A stretch of DNA of 64,000 nt from Pseudomonas fluorescens (GCF_001648775.1 NZ_LVEJ01000001.1:124001-188000), one strand, 5' to 3'. Numbered from the stretch's first letter, positions 27,911 to 38,379 are shown. Numbers and translations: made by a program. The notes: a model not told the origin generated them from the letters alone.

Positions 27911-29695
27911 ATGTCCGTTCAATTCGCCACTCAGGACCGCTGGCTGGATCTCAACGATGTGTTGCGTGAACTGGTCGCCCAAGGTTTTATCTGTCAGGAC
28001 GCGGCGGAGCAGGCACTCAATGCCCGCCGTCGCCATGCCGCCCACGGCCAGATGCACCCGCTGGAATTCATCGCCAGCCAGCAGCTCGACGACTTAAGCC
28101 GTCCGGGCAAACACCTCGACCTGGAAAGCCTGACCCTGTGGCTGGCGCAACAGGCCGGCCAGCCGTATTTGCGCATCGACCCGCTGAAGATCAATGTCGC
28201 CGCGATCACCCCGTTGATGTCCTATGCCTTCGCGCAGCGGCACAAGATTCTCGCCGTGGCGGTCGATCGTGATGCGGTCACCGTGGCCAGCGCCCAGCCT
28301 TACGTCACCGGTTGGGAAGCCGATCTGACGCACGTATTGAAACTGCCGATCAAACGCGTGGTGGCCAACCCGGCGGATATCCAGCGTTTCAGCGTCGAAT
28401 TTTTCCGCCTGGCCAAATCGGTCAGCGGCGCCAACCATGCAGACACCCAGAGTGGCAACCTCGGCAACTTCGAACAACTGCTCAACCTCGGCGCCAGCGA
28501 TCAGGAGCCGGACGCCAACGACGCGCACATCGTCAACATCGTCGACTGGCTGTTTCAGTACGCCTTCCAGCAGCGCGCCAGCGATATCCACATCGAACCA
28601 CGGCGCGAACAAGGCACGGTGCGTTTTCGCATCGACGGCGTACTGCATAACGTCTATCAATTCCCGCCGCAGGTGACCATGGCGATTGTCAGTCGCCTGA
28701 AAAGCCTCGGGCGGATGAACGTCGCCGAAAAGCGCAAACCCCAGGACGGCCGGGTCAAGACCAAGACCCCGGACGGCGGCGAAGTGGAGCTGCGGCTTTC
28801 AACGCTACCCACCGCGTTCGGCGAAAAAATGGTCATGCGGATCTTCGACCCGGAAGTGTTGCTCAAGGATTTCGATCAACTGGGTTTCAGCGCCGACGAT
28901 CTGAGGCGCTGGCAGGACATGACCAGCCAGCCCAACGGCATCATTCTGGTCACCGGACCGACCGGTTCAGGCAAGACCACCACCCTGTACACCACGCTGA
29001 AAAAACTGGCGACGCCGGAAGTGAATCTTTGCACCATCGAAGACCCGATCGAAATGGTCGAGCCGGCGTTCAACCAGATGCAGGTGCAGCACAACATCGA
29101 CCTGAGCTTCGCCGCCGGCGTGCGCGCACTGATGCGGCAAGACCCGGACATCATCATGATCGGCGAGATCCGCGACCTCGAAACCGCCGAAATGGCCATT
29201 CAGGCAGCGCTGACCGGGCACTTGGTGCTATCAACCCTGCACACCAACGACGCGCCCAGCGCGATCAGCCGCCTGCTCGAACTCGGCGTGCCGCATTACC
29301 TGATCAAAGCCACCGTTCTCGGGGTCATGGCGCAGCGTCTGGTGCGTACCTTGTGCCCGCATTGCAAGGCACCACTGACACTGGCGGAGGAAGACTGGCA
29401 AACCCTGACTCGCCCATGGCAGGCACCGCTGCCGAGTAACGCTCAGCGCGCGATCGGTTGCGTCGAATGTCGCGACACCGGTTACCACGGACGCGCCGGG
29501 GTCTACGAGATCATGCAATTGAGCGACAGCCTCAAGGCGTTCATCACCCCGGACACCGACCTCACGGCGATCCGCCGCCAGGCCTTCAAGGAAGGCATGC
29601 GCAGCCTGCGTTTGTCCGGTGCGCAGAAGGTCGCGGCCGGGTTGACGACGGTCGAAGAGGTGCTGCGGGTGACGCCGCAAAGCGAGCAGAAATGA
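27911..29695 (+). CDS. GspE/PulE-family secretion-type ATPase, stand-alone
   Basis: This 594-residue protein has the layout of type II secretion or type IV pilus assembly ATPases: an N-terminal GspE-N-like domain (to about 160), the RecA-like core with Walker A GPTGSGKTTT at 349-358 (Lys355), the Asp box and Walker B IIMIGEIRDLETAEMA, the His box HTNDAP, and a C-terminal tetracysteine zinc motif (Cys482, Cys485, Cys517, Cys520). All key residues are intact. There are no secretin, GspF or pseudopilin genes beside it. It may serve a system encoded elsewhere. The next gene is an SPFH protein 81 bp away. Confidence 0.9.
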   Translation: MSVQFATQDRWLDLNDVLRELVAQGFICQDAAEQALNARRRHAAHGQMHPLEFIASQQLDDLSRPGKHLDLESLTLWLAQQAGQPYLRIDPLKINVAAITPLMSYAFAQRHKILAVAVDRDAVTVASAQPYVTGWEADLTHVLKLPIKRVVANPADIQRFSVEFFRLAKSVSGANHADTQSGNLGNFEQLLNLGASDQEPDANDAHIVNIVDWLFQYAFQQRASDIHIEPRREQGTVRFRIDGVLHNVYQFPPQVTMAIVSRLKSLGRMNVAEKRKPQDGRVKTKTPDGGEVELRLSTLPTAFGEKMVMRIFDPEVLLKDFDQLGFSADDLRRWQDMTSQPNGIILVTGPTGSGKTTTLYTTLKKLATPEVNLCTIEDPIEMVEPAFNQMQVQHNIDLSFAAGVRALMRQDPDIIMIGEIRDLETAEMAIQAALTGHLVLSTLHTNDAPSAISRLLELGVPHYLIKATVLGVMAQRLVRTLCPHCKAPLTLAEEDWQTLTRPWQAPLPSNAQRAIGCVECRDTGYHGRAGVYEIMQLSDSLKAFITPDTDLTAIRRQAFKEGMRSLRLSGAQKVAAGLTTVEEVLRVTPQSEQK

Positions 29696-29776
29696 GCAGA
29701 TAGCCATCAATCTGTTCTTAACCCCGGCCCACGCCGTTACACTTGCGCCACTGATCTATCCCAACAAGGAATCGTT

Positions 29777-30697
29777 ATGCAGACCGGAAGTGTACTTTTA
29801 CTGTTCGTGGCCCTGGCCATCGCCATCCTGTTCATGGGCTTCAAGGTCGTGCCGCAGGGCTTCGAGTGGACGGTCGAGCGCTTTGGTCGCTACACCAATA
29901 CCCTCAAACCGGGGCTGAACATCATCATTCCGGTGATGGACCGGATCGGGCGCAAGATCAACGTGATGGAAAGCGTGCTGGATATCCCGCCGCAGGAAGT
30001 CATCACCGCCGACAACGCCACGGTGCAGATCGATGCGGTGTGCTTTTTCCAGGTGGTGAATACCGCCCAGGCCGCCTACGAGGTGAACAACCTTGAGCAC
30101 GCCATCCGCAATCTGCTGCAAACCAACATCCGCACCGTGCTCGGCTCGATGGAGCTCGACGCGATGCTCAGCCAGCGTGACAACATCAACGAACGCCTGC
30201 TGCGCACCGTCGACGAAGCCACCGCACCGTGGGGCATCAAGATCACCCGGATCGAAATCAAAGACATCAGCCCGCCGGCCGATCTGATGGCGGCGATGTC
30301 CGGCCAGATGAAAGCCGAGCGGATCAAACGCGCGCAAATCCTCGAAGCCGAAGGCCTGCGCGCCTCGGCGATCCTCACCGCCGAGGGCAAGAAGCAGGCG
30401 CAGATTCTCGAGGCCGAAGGTAGCCGTCAGGCCGCATTCCTCGAGTCTGAAGCCCGTGAGCGTCAGGCCGAAGCCGAAGCTCAGGCGACCAAAGTGGTGT
30501 CCGAAGCCATTGCTGGCGGCAACGTTCAGGCGGTCAACTATTTCGTTGCACAGAAATACATCGACGCGCTGGGCAAGCTGGCATCGGCCAACAACAGCAA
30601 GGTGATCCTCATGCCGCTGGAAGCCAGTTCGATGATCGGTGCCGTGGGCGGGATCGGCGAAATCGTCAAGGCGACCTTCGACGGCAAGAAGGCCTGA
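29777..30697 (+). CDS. SPFH/stomatin-like membrane protein, QmcA type
   Basis: This is a 306-residue protein with one N-terminal membrane segment ([19 protein letters not shown]), then an SPFH/prohibitin domain ([34 protein letters not shown]) and a long Ala/Glu/Arg-rich coiled coil at about 175-240 with repeated EAEG..RQA units. Such proteins form large rings around proteases or microdomains in the inner membrane. The next gene, three bases on, is an NfeD protein, the classic partner. AAGGA precedes the start. Confidence 0.92.
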   Translation: MQTGSVLLLFVALAIAILFMGFKVVPQGFEWTVERFGRYTNTLKPGLNIIIPVMDRIGRKINVMESVLDIPPQEVITADNATVQIDAVCFFQVVNTAQAAYEVNNLEHAIRNLLQTNIRTVLGSMELDAMLSQRDNINERLLRTVDEATAPWGIKITRIEIKDISPPADLMAAMSGQMKAERIKRAQILEAEGLRASAILTAEGKKQAQILEAEGSRQAAFLESEARERQAEAEAQATKVVSEAIAGGNVQAVNYFVAQKYIDALGKLASANNSKVILMPLEASSMIGAVGGIGEIVKATFDGKKA

Positions 30698-30700
30698 GTC

Positions 30701-31144
30701 ATGCCCACCGAACTGTTCACCTTCTGGAGCTGGCTGGGGCTGGGCACCGTGTTGCTGATCCTCGAAGTGTTCGGGGCGGGCGGCTACCTGCTGTGGATCG
30801 GCATGGCGGCGGCCGCGGTCGGTGTCACCACGTTCGTATTGCCGACCCTGCCGTGGGAAGTTCAGCTGCTCCTGTTTGCTGTGTTTTCGATTTTCACCGC
30901 GCTGTATTGGTGGCGACGCCAACGCACAGCCGTGCGCCGCAGCGATCAACCGCTGCTCAACCTGCGCGGTCAGGAACTGATCGGCAAAGTGTTCGTGGTC
31001 AGTGAAGCGATTGTCGATGGTCGCGGCAAGATCAAGGTGGCCGATGGCGTGTGGATCGCTCGCGGGCCGGACACCGCGCTCGGCAAACGCGTACGCGTGA
31101 CCGGGCAGCATGGTGCGGTGCTGTTGGTGGAACGCGCCGAATAG
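30701..31144 (+). CDS. NfeD-family membrane protein
   Basis: This 147-residue protein has membrane segments at about 8-30, 33-50 and 53-72, followed by an OB-fold NfeD domain (LIGKVFVVSEAIVDGRGKIKVADG, ending RVTGQHGAVLLVER). It is the short NfeD1b type without the protease domain. It is encoded immediately after the SPFH gene and almost certainly co-transcribed. The pair is thought to act in membrane quality control or lipid-domain organisation. Confidence 0.93.
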   Translation: MPTELFTFWSWLGLGTVLLILEVFGAGGYLLWIGMAAAAVGVTTFVLPTLPWEVQLLLFAVFSIFTALYWWRRQRTAVRRSDQPLLNLRGQELIGKVFVVSEAIVDGRGKIKVADGVWIARGPDTALGKRVRVTGQHGAVLLVERAE

Positions 31145-31213
31145 CCGGATACGGAACTGGATCGTGGAAATGACGATCCAACGCCGTAGTTAACCCCCAG
31201 GAGTCACCTCATC

Positions 31214-31531
31214 ATGCGTCTCAAACTTGCTGTCGCCACACTGGCCTTGCTGTCCCTTCCCGTTGGTTCGGCCATGGCGGACAGCTTCTGGCGTAATGTC
31301 ATCTCGTCCGGTGCGACCACCGGTTCGACCTACCTGACGTTCAAGGATCACAAGCTGATCATCGCCGCGCAAGACGATGCCGGCAGTTTCGTTGCCAGTG
31401 ACGGCGGCATTCGCGGCCCGTATCTGGAAGCGGCAATGCAGAAAGTCCGCGCTGACAATCCGGGCCTGCAGGCAACCGATATGGAATTGGCGAATGCGAT
31501 TCTGGCAAAGAATGCCGTGGCATCCGAGTAA
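31214..31531 (+). CDS. DUF2388 secreted small protein
   Basis: This is a 105-residue protein with a signal peptide (MRLKLAVATLALLSLPVGSA, cleavage after AMA) and mature start DSFWRNVISSGATTGSTYLT, the DUF2388 signature seen in pseudomonads, often as small tandem families. It is probably periplasmic. No cysteines are present in the mature part and no function is known to me. AGGAG precedes the ATG, and a perfect intrinsic terminator follows 16 bases after the stop codon, so it is a separate short transcript or the end of the SPFH operon. Confidence 0.88.
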   Translation: MRLKLAVATLALLSLPVGSAMADSFWRNVISSGATTGSTYLTFKDHKLIIAAQDDAGSFVASDGGIRGPYLEAAMQKVRADNPGLQATDMELANAILAKNAVASE

Positions 31532-31546
31532 GCCGTTCGCCAACAG

Positions 31547-31577
31547 AAATGCCGCTCATATGAGCGGCATTTTTTTT
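31547..31577 (+). terminator. Intrinsic terminator after the DUF2388 gene
   Basis: AAATGCCGCTCATATGAGCG continues as an exact palindrome into a run of eight T. Confidence 0.92.
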
Positions 31578-31606
31578 GCCCGGATTTCAGATTCACCACA
31601 CCACCC

Positions 31607-31696
31607 TGTGGGAGCGAGCTTGCTCGCGAAGACAATGTCACATTCACAATATGCAGCGACTGACACTCCGTCTTCGCGAGCAAGCTCGCTCCCACA
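31607..31696. repeat. REP pair, GTGGGAG ends outward
   Basis: TGTGGGAGCGAGCTTGCTCG and its inverse enclose about 42 bp. It lies between the convergent DUF2388 and gcvP genes. Confidence 0.9.
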
Positions 31697-31718
31697 AGGA
31701 CTGCATACAGTCTGAATG

Positions 31719-34592
31719 TCAGCGGTAATCGTTCACCGGGACGCACGCGCAGAACAGGTTGCGATCGCCGTAGACATTGTCGACCCGGTTCACCGCCGGC
31801 CAATACTTGTGCGCCTTGGTGTGTGCATCCGGGGTAATGCCTTGCTCGATGCTGTAAGGCCGCTCCCAAACCCCGGTGACATCCGCCAAGGTATGCGGCG
31901 CTCGTTTCAGTGGATTGTCCTCCGCCGGCCAGTTGCCGTTCTGCACCTCAGTGATTTCCGCACGAATGCTCAGCATCGCGCCGATAAAACGATCCAGCTC
32001 AGCCTTGGATTCACTTTCGGTCGGCTCGACCATCAAGGTGCCCGGCACCGGGAACGACATCGTCGGTGCATGGAAGCCGTAATCCATCAGACGCTTGGCG
32101 ACATCTTCCTCACTGATGCCGGTCTGCGCTTTCAATGGCCGCAGATCGAGAATGCACTCGTGGGCCACACGCCCGTTGCGCCCGGTGTAGAGCACCGGGA
32201 ACGCCCCGGATAAATGTTGCGCCAGGTAATTCGCCGCCAGAATTGCCACCTCGCTGGCATCCGCGAGTTGCGGCCCCATCATGGCGATGTACATCCAACT
32301 GATCGGCAAGATGCTCGCACTGCCCCACGGCGCGGCGCTGACCGCACCGTTCTGCGCCAGCGGTCCGTCAATCGGCACCACCGGGTGATTGGCGACGAAC
32401 GGCGCCAGGTGCGCGCGAATGCCGATCGGGCCCATGCCCGGCCCGCCGCCGCCATGGGGAATGCAGAACGTCTTGTGCAAGTTCATGTGCGACACGTCGG
32501 CGCCAATGTCCGCCGGCCGCGCCAGGCCGACCTGCGCATTGAGGTTGGCGCCGTCCATGTACACCTGACCGCCGTGTTTGTGGATCACTTCGCAGATCTC
32601 GCTGATGCCCTCCTCATACACACCATGCGTCGACGGATAGGTCGCCATCAGGCACGACAACTTATCCCCGGCCTCGACGGCTTTCGCTTTCAAATCCTCC
32701 AGATCGACGTTGCCCGCCTCGTCGCACTCGACGATGACCACACGCATCCCGGCCATCTGCGCCGACGCCGGGTTGGTGCCGTGAGCCGAGGATGGAATCA
32801 GGCAAATGTCCCGCGCGCCCTGCTGCCGGCTCTCGTGATATTTACGGATCGCCAGCAACCCGGCGTACTCGCCCTGCGCACCCGAATTGGGCTGCATGCA
32901 GATCGCATCGAACCCGGTGATCGCGCACAACCAGCGTTCCAGCTCTTCGATCATCAATGTGTAACCGACGGCCTGCTCACGTGGCACGAACGGATGCAGG
33001 TTGGCAAATTGCGGCCAGGTGATCGGGATCATTTCGCTGGTGGCATTGAGTTTCATCGTGCAGGAGCCCAGCGGGATCATCGACTGGTTGAGCGCCAGAT
33101 CCTTGTTCTCCAATTGCTTGAGATAGCGCAGCATCTCGGTTTCGCTGTGGTGGGCGTTGAATACCGGGTGGCGCAGGTACGGGGTTTTGCGCTGGAGGTT
33201 GTCGGGGATGCCCGAGCTCAGGGCTTCGGCGTCAAGTTCATCGACGTTCAGCCCATGATCGGCACCCAGCAACACATTGAACAGCTGGCTCACCGTGCGT
33301 TCATCGGATGTTTCATCGAGACTCAGCCCGAGCCGACCACGCCCGAGAATTCGCAGGTTGATCTGTGCGGCCCGAGCACTTTCGAGGATTGCACTTTGCG
33401 CACCGCCGACCTCCAGCGTCAACGTGTCGAAGAACTGCGCATTGACCCGACTGATGCCTTTGCGCTCAAGCCCGGCCGCCAGAATGCAGGTCAGCCGATG
33501 CACACGCTGAGCAATGCGTTTCAAGCCTTCCGGGCCGTGATACACCGCATAGAAACTGGCGATGTTGGCCAACAGCACCTGCGCCGTGCAGATGTTTGAG
33601 TTGGCCTTCTCGCGGCGGATATGTTGCTCGCGGGTTTGCAGGGCCATGCGCAGCGCCACGTTGCCCCGCGCGTCCTTCGACACCCCGATGATCCGCCCCG
33701 GGATCGCCCGTTTGTATTCTTCGCGGCTGGCAAAAAACGCCGCATGCGGGCCGCCATAGCCCATCGGCACACCAAAGCGCTGCGACGAACCGAACACCAC
33801 ATCGGCGCCCAACTCACCCGGTGGCGTCAGCAACAGCAGACTCAACAGATCCGTGGCGACGCAAGCCAGCGCCTGTTGCGCATGCAGGTGATCGATCAAT
33901 GGCCGCAGATCGTGAATCTCGCCGTGGGTGTCGGGATACTGCAGCAACGCACCGAACACCTGATGCTGTTTCAAGTTATCCACAGTGTCGATGATCAGCT
34001 CGAAGCCGAAGCCTTCGGCGCGGGTCTGCACCACCGAAATGGTTTGCGGATGACAGTTCTCATCGACGAAAAACAGATTGCTCTTCGACTTCGCGACACG
34101 CTTGGCCAGCGCCATGGCTTCGGCAGCCGCCGTGGCTTCATCGAGCAGCGAAGCGTTGGCCAGTTCGAGGCCGGTGAGGTCGATGGTCAACTGCTGGAAA
34201 TTCAACAGCGCTTCGAGCCGGCCTTGGGCGATCTCCGGTTGATACGGCGTGTACGCGGTGTACCAGCCGGGATTTTCCAGGACGTTGCGCAGGATGACGG
34301 TCGGCGTCAGGGTGCTGTGGTAGCCCATGCCGATCAGGCTGGTCCAGAGTTGATTCTGCTCGGCATAACCACGCAGCTTGGCCAGCGCCGCTTGTTCATC
34401 CAGCGCTGGCGGCAGATCAAGCGCGCGATTGAAGCGAATGCCCGGCGGCACGGTCTGCTCGATCAGTTCAACGCGGCTGCCGAGGCCGAGACTGTCGAGC
34501 ATCGCCTGTTGCTCGGCGGCATCGGGGCCGAGATGACGGCGCAGGAAGGCATCGGGGTCGCGTAACTGGCTCAGGGACGGCAACTGGGACAT
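31719..34592 (-). CDS. gcvP: Glycine decarboxylase, P protein of the glycine cleavage system
   Basis: This is a 957-residue PLP enzyme of the long single-chain type. The Schiff-base lysine is Lys707 in [16 protein letters not shown], the glycine-rich loop follows, and the N-terminal half carries [10 protein letters not shown] and the [15 protein letters not shown] segment. It decarboxylates glycine and loads aminomethyl onto the lipoyl arm of GcvH. It lies downstream of gcvT and gcvH, but a strong terminator and a REP pair stand between gcvH and gcvP, so it may have its own promoter. Confidence 0.96.
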   Translation of the reverse strand: MSQLPSLSQLRDPDAFLRRHLGPDAAEQQAMLDSLGLGSRVELIEQTVPPGIRFNRALDLPPALDEQAALAKLRGYAEQNQLWTSLIGMGYHSTLTPTVILRNVLENPGWYTAYTPYQPEIAQGRLEALLNFQQLTIDLTGLELANASLLDEATAAAEAMALAKRVAKSKSNLFFVDENCHPQTISVVQTRAEGFGFELIIDTVDNLKQHQVFGALLQYPDTHGEIHDLRPLIDHLHAQQALACVATDLLSLLLLTPPGELGADVVFGSSQRFGVPMGYGGPHAAFFASREEYKRAIPGRIIGVSKDARGNVALRMALQTREQHIRREKANSNICTAQVLLANIASFYAVYHGPEGLKRIAQRVHRLTCILAAGLERKGISRVNAQFFDTLTLEVGGAQSAILESARAAQINLRILGRGRLGLSLDETSDERTVSQLFNVLLGADHGLNVDELDAEALSSGIPDNLQRKTPYLRHPVFNAHHSETEMLRYLKQLENKDLALNQSMIPLGSCTMKLNATSEMIPITWPQFANLHPFVPREQAVGYTLMIEELERWLCAITGFDAICMQPNSGAQGEYAGLLAIRKYHESRQQGARDICLIPSSAHGTNPASAQMAGMRVVIVECDEAGNVDLEDLKAKAVEAGDKLSCLMATYPSTHGVYEEGISEICEVIHKHGGQVYMDGANLNAQVGLARPADIGADVSHMNLHKTFCIPHGGGGPGMGPIGIRAHLAPFVANHPVVPIDGPLAQNGAVSAAPWGSASILPISWMYIAMMGPQLADASEVAILAANYLAQHLSGAFPVLYTGRNGRVAHECILDLRPLKAQTGISEEDVAKRLMDYGFHAPTMSFPVPGTLMVEPTESESKAELDRFIGAMLSIRAEITEVQNGNWPAEDNPLKRAPHTLADVTGVWERPYSIEQGITPDAHTKAHKYWPAVNRVDNVYGDRNLFCACVPVNDYR

Positions 34593-34692
34593 GACGGGCT
34601 CTCTCTTGGCTGGCGCTCGGCGTCAATGCAATACGGTCAAACCAGCATAGCAGCCCATGCCACGGCTAGATTTTCAAGATCAACACTGACCC

Positions 34693-34782
34693 TGTGGGAG
34701 CGAGCTTGCTCGCGAAAGCGGTGTGTCAGTCGCGGAAGATGTTGAATGTAAAACCGCCTTCGCGAGCAAGCTCGCTCCCACA
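34693..34782. repeat. REP pair, GTGGGAG ends outward
   Basis: TGTGGGAGCGAGCTTGCTCG and its inverse enclose about 42 bp. It lies between gcvH and gcvP, which are transcribed in the same direction. Confidence 0.9.
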
Positions 34783-34802
34783 TTGGATTTTTCATCGTGC
34801 AT

Positions 34803-34829
34803 AAAAAAGCCCCGACGGATCGGGGCTTT
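34803..34829 (-). terminator. Intrinsic terminator after gcvH
   Basis: On the minus strand AAAGCCCCGA-TCCG-TCGGGGCTTTTTT begins 18 bases after the gcvH stop codon. It ends the gcvT-gcvH unit before gcvP. Confidence 0.88.
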
Positions 34830-34846
34830 GGGGTCTTGCAAGCGAC

Positions 34847-35230
34847 TTACTCGCCAATGGCAGCCTTGTAAGCGGCAGCGTCGAGCAGCTTGTCCAGCTC
34901 AGCTTTGTCGCTCGGCTGGAGCTTGAAGATCCACGCGCCGTACGGGTCGGAGTTCAGCAGCTCCGGCGAGGCGCCCAGCTCTTCGTTGATCGCGATGACT
35001 TCACCGCTGATCGGCGAATAGATGTCGGACGCGGCCTTCACCGACTCGACCACGCCTGCCTGATCTTCAGCAGCGAAAACCTTGCCTACTTCGGTCAGTT
35101 CGACGAACACCACATCACCCAGCGCTTCCTGCGCGTGATCGCTGATGCCCACGGTGACGGTGCCGTCGGCTTCCAGACGGGCCCATTCATGACTTTCGGC
35201 AAAACGCAGGTCGGCAGGGATATCGCTCAT
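34847..35230 (-). CDS. gcvH: Glycine cleavage system H protein
   Basis: This is a 127-residue lipoyl carrier. The lipoylated lysine is Lys65 in [14 protein letters not shown], and the surrounding hammerhead fold ([20 protein letters not shown]) is complete. The start at ATG 35230 ([11 protein letters not shown]) matches the family's usual beginning. It shuttles the aminomethyl group between GcvP, GcvT and the L protein; the lipoamide dehydrogenase gene is not in this window. It lies 48 bases after gcvT. Confidence 0.95.
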   Translation of the reverse strand: MSDIPADLRFAESHEWARLEADGTVTVGISDHAQEALGDVVFVELTEVGKVFAAEDQAGVVESVKAASDIYSPISGEVIAINEELGASPELLNSDPYGAWIFKLQPSDKAELDKLLDAAAYKAAIGE

Positions 35231-35278
35231 CTTCGGTGTCCTCAAGAAATTGTCAGCGGTCATGCCCGCCGGAAAAGG

Positions 35279-36361
35279 TTAGATCAAAGTTTTGCCATGG
35301 CGCACGAAGGTCGGTTTGACCACTCGCACCGGGTACCACTTGCCACGGATTTCCACTTCGGCGCGGTCGGCCGTGGCCATCGGAACACGCGCCAGGGCAA
35401 TCGATTTGCTTAGCGTAGGAGAGAAACTACCACTGGTGATCTCCCCTTCGCCAACATCGGCGATGCGAACCACCTGATGGGCGCGCAAAACACCGCGCTC
35501 TTCCAGCACCAGGCCGACCAGTTTGTGCGCGACGCCGGCGGCTTTTTCCGCTTCCAGCGCAGCACGGCCGATGAACTGGCGAGTGGCCGGTTCCCAGGCG
35601 ATGCTCCAGGCCATGTTCGAGGCCAGTGGCGAAACGTCTTGATGAATGTCCTGACCGTAGAGGTTCATCCCGGCTTCCACCCGCAGGGTGTCGCGGGCAC
35701 CGAGGCCAATCGGGGAAATACCGGCGCCGACCAAGTCGTTGAAGAACCCCGGCGCCTGATTGGCCGGCAGACAGATTTCCAGACCATCCTCGCCGGTATA
35801 ACCGGTGCGAGCGATGAACCAGTCGCCGTCGGCGTAGCCTTCAAACGGTTTGAGGTGCTGAATCAGCGTGGCACGGGCCTGGGTCACCAGTTCGGCAATC
35901 TTGTGCCGGGCCTGCGGGCCTTGAATGGCGAGCATCGCCAGTTCGCAGCGTTCGTGCAGCTGCACGTCGTAATTGCCGCGCTGCGCGTTCATCCAGGCCA
36001 GATCCTGATCGCGTGTGGAGGCGTTGAACACCAGTCGATAAGCGTCGTCGAGGCGGTAGACGATCATGTCGTCGACGATGCCGCCGCGCTCGTTGAGCAT
36101 GGTGCTGTACAACGCCCGGCCGGGGCGGTGCAGACGGTCGACATCATTGGCCAGCAAATGCTGCAGCCAGGCCTTGGCCTGGGCACCGGTGACGTCGATC
36201 ACGGTCATGTGGGAAACATCGAACACCCCGCAATCGCGGCGCACTTCGTGGTGCTCCTCGACCTGCGAGCCGTAATGCAGTGGCATGTCCCAACCGCCAA
36301 AATCGACCATCTTCGCGCCGAGGGCGAGATGCAGGTCATACAGAGGCGTACGCTGTCCCAT
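35279..36361 (-). CDS. gcvT: Aminomethyltransferase, T protein of the glycine cleavage system
   Basis: This is a 360-residue folate-dependent enzyme (MGQRTPLYDLHLALGAKMVD, then GVFDVSHMTVIDVTG, GYTGEDGLEI and the GLGARDTLRVEAGMNLYG signature). It transfers the methylene group from GcvH to tetrahydrofolate and releases ammonia. The start at 36361 is preceded by GGAAGGAG; an open extension to 36490 has no support. It is the first gene of gcvTH. The 156-bp leader holds a 9-bp hairpin (on the minus strand GAGAGCCTT to AAGGCTTTC) but no recognisable glycine riboswitch. Confidence 0.95.
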   Translation of the reverse strand: MGQRTPLYDLHLALGAKMVDFGGWDMPLHYGSQVEEHHEVRRDCGVFDVSHMTVIDVTGAQAKAWLQHLLANDVDRLHRPGRALYSTMLNERGGIVDDMIVYRLDDAYRLVFNASTRDQDLAWMNAQRGNYDVQLHERCELAMLAIQGPQARHKIAELVTQARATLIQHLKPFEGYADGDWFIARTGYTGEDGLEICLPANQAPGFFNDLVGAGISPIGLGARDTLRVEAGMNLYGQDIHQDVSPLASNMAWSIAWEPATRQFIGRAALEAEKAAGVAHKLVGLVLEERGVLRAHQVVRIADVGEGEITSGSFSPTLSKSIALARVPMATADRAEVEIRGKWYPVRVVKPTFVRHGKTLI

Positions 36362-36517
36362 GGGTTTCTCCTTCCGGGCGTGGCGAAGGTGCGGACAGCC
36401 GCTGTACGGGGTGAAAGCCTTGAAATAGAAGGCTCTCAGCCGATTCCAGCGAACGGGTCTGTCAGACGAACCGCACCGAATGCCGCGCATTGTAGCCGCA
36501 TGATTCAGGACTGACGA

Positions 36518-38134
36518 CTAAGTGTTTCGGTGCGCCGAGCGGCGGATCAGTCCGATAACCGGCAATAAGCCGACCAGCACCAGCGTCAGCGCCGGCAAAG
36601 ATGCCCGCGCCCATTCACCTTCACTGGTCATTTCAAAGATCCGCACCGCCAGCGTGTCCCAGCCAAACGGGCGCATCAGCAGGGTCGCGGGCATTTCCTT
36701 GAGCACATCGACGAACACCAGCAACGCCGCGCTCAACGTGCCGGGCAGCAACAGTGGCAGATACACTTTGAAAAACAGTCGCGGCCCACTGACACCCAGG
36801 CTACGTGCCGCTTCAGGCAAAGAGGGCCGTATACGCGCCAGACTGCTTTCCAGCGGACCGTACGCCACCGCGATAAAACGCACCAGATAAGCCATCAGCA
36901 ACGCCGCCAGACTGCCGAGCAGTAACGGTTTACCCGCACCGCCGAGCCAGCCGGACAGCGGAATCACCAGCTCGCGATCCAGATAACTGAACGCCAGCAT
37001 GATCGACACCGCCAGCACCGACCCCGGCAAGGCGTAACCGAGATTGGCCAGACCTACGCCGGCGTTGATCGCTCGAGTCGGTGCCAAGCGCCGGGCAAAC
37101 GCCAGCAGCAAGGCAACGCTGACGGTGATCAGCGCCGCCATGCCGCCCAGATACAGCGTATGCAGGATCAGCCCGGCGTAGCGTTCATCCAGATCGAAAC
37201 GGCCGCGTTGCCAGAACCAGACGATCAGTTGCAGCACCGGAATGACGAACGCACAGGCGAACACCAGTGCGCACCAGCTCATCGCCGCGAAGGCCTTGAA
37301 TCCGCGCAGGTGGTACAGCGCTTTGACCCGTGGACGCTCGTTGCTCGCCCGGTTGGCGCCGCGCGCACGACGCTCGCCGTAGAGCACCAGCATCACCACC
37401 AGCAGCAACAGGCTGGCCAGTTGCGCCGCACTCGGCAGGCTGAAGAAGCCGTACCAGGTTTTGTAGATCGCGGTGGTGAAGGTGTCGAAGTTGAACACCG
37501 ACACGGCGCCGAAATCGGCGAGGGTTTCCATCAGCGCCAGCGCCACGCCGGCGCCGATGGCCGGACGCGCCATCGGCAACGCCACCCGCCAGAAGGCTTG
37601 CCACGGTGATTGGCCGAGCACGCGCGCCGCTTCCATCAAACCCTTGCCCTGCGCGAGGAACGCGGTGCGCGCCAGAAGATAAACGTACGGGTAGAAGACC
37701 AGCACCAGCACGATGATCACCCCGCCGGTGGAGCGCACCCGTGGCAGCCGCAGGCCGCTACCGAACCATTCCCTGAGCAGTGTCTGCACCGGGCCGGCGA
37801 AGTCGAGCAGGCCGACGAAAACGAAGGCCAGCACGTACGCGGGGATGGCGAACGGCAACATCAGCGCCCAATCGAGCCAGCGCCGTCCGGGGAATTCGCA
37901 AAGGCTGGTGAGCCAGGCGAGGCTGACGCCGAGCAGCGTCACACCGACACCGACGCCGACGACCAGCGTCAGGGTGTTGCCGAGCAGGCGCGGCATCTGG
38001 GTTTGCCACAGGTGCGACCAGATTTGTTGGTCGATGGTCTGCCAGGACAGCAGCAGAACGCTCAGGGGTAACAGCACCAGCGCGGCGACGGCGAAGACGA
38101 TGGGGTACCAGCGGCGTTGGGCGGGGTGGGCCAC
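36518..38134 (-). CDS. Ferric iron ABC transporter permease, FbpB/SfuB type
   Basis: This 538-residue inner-membrane protein consists of two fused permease halves with about 12 membrane segments in total. Each half has its own coupling loop: EAARVLGQSPWQAF in the first and EAARSLGVSGPRLF in the second, typical of the FbpB/SfuB/HitB ferric transporters. It works with the binding protein encoded upstream at 38380-39384. No ATP-binding gene is adjacent, so the ATPase must come from elsewhere. The 245-bp gap to the binding-protein gene is mostly a CTCACCC-type repeat. Confidence 0.9.
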   Translation of the reverse strand: MAHPAQRRWYPIVFAVAALVLLPLSVLLLSWQTIDQQIWSHLWQTQMPRLLGNTLTLVVGVGVGVTLLGVSLAWLTSLCEFPGRRWLDWALMLPFAIPAYVLAFVFVGLLDFAGPVQTLLREWFGSGLRLPRVRSTGGVIIVLVLVFYPYVYLLARTAFLAQGKGLMEAARVLGQSPWQAFWRVALPMARPAIGAGVALALMETLADFGAVSVFNFDTFTTAIYKTWYGFFSLPSAAQLASLLLLVVMLVLYGERRARGANRASNERPRVKALYHLRGFKAFAAMSWCALVFACAFVIPVLQLIVWFWQRGRFDLDERYAGLILHTLYLGGMAALITVSVALLLAFARRLAPTRAINAGVGLANLGYALPGSVLAVSIMLAFSYLDRELVIPLSGWLGGAGKPLLLGSLAALLMAYLVRFIAVAYGPLESSLARIRPSLPEAARSLGVSGPRLFFKVYLPLLLPGTLSAALLVFVDVLKEMPATLLMRPFGWDTLAVRIFEMTSEGEWARASLPALTLVLVGLLPVIGLIRRSAHRNT

Positions 38135-38195
38135 TTTTTGGACTCTGGAGGGATGTGAGTGTTCTTGGACTTGGTGTTTCAGGTCAGGACTGCTG

Positions 38196-38343
38196 CCCTC
38201 ACCCTAGCCCTCTCCCAGAGGGAGAGGGGACTGACCGAGGTGCTTATGCAAGCTACATCGACCTGAAACATCGAGTCGAACTCAGGTTTCGAACACACTA
38301 CAAGTCGGCTCCCTCTCCCTCCGAGAGAGGGCTGGGGTGAGGG
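38196..38343. repeat. CTCACCC-type palindromic intergenic repeat, copy 2
   Basis: This 148-bp element begins CCCTCACCCTAGCCCTCTCC and ends GAGAGGGCTGGGGTGAGGG. The interior CTGACCGAGGTG and CATCGACCTGAAACATCGAG is shared with copy 1. It is inserted between the iron permease and binding-protein genes, within what would otherwise be one operon. Confidence 0.88.
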
Positions 38344-38379
38344 CAGCGATCTAAAGTGAGCAGAGTTATCGGAAAAGCC

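Noticed and set aside
36362..36517. Glycine riboswitch or TPP-like leader before gcvT
   Set aside because: A GGCTGAGAGCC string and a GGCGAAGGTGCGGA string looked suggestive, but the latter is on the wrong strand and the remaining aptamer cores are absent.
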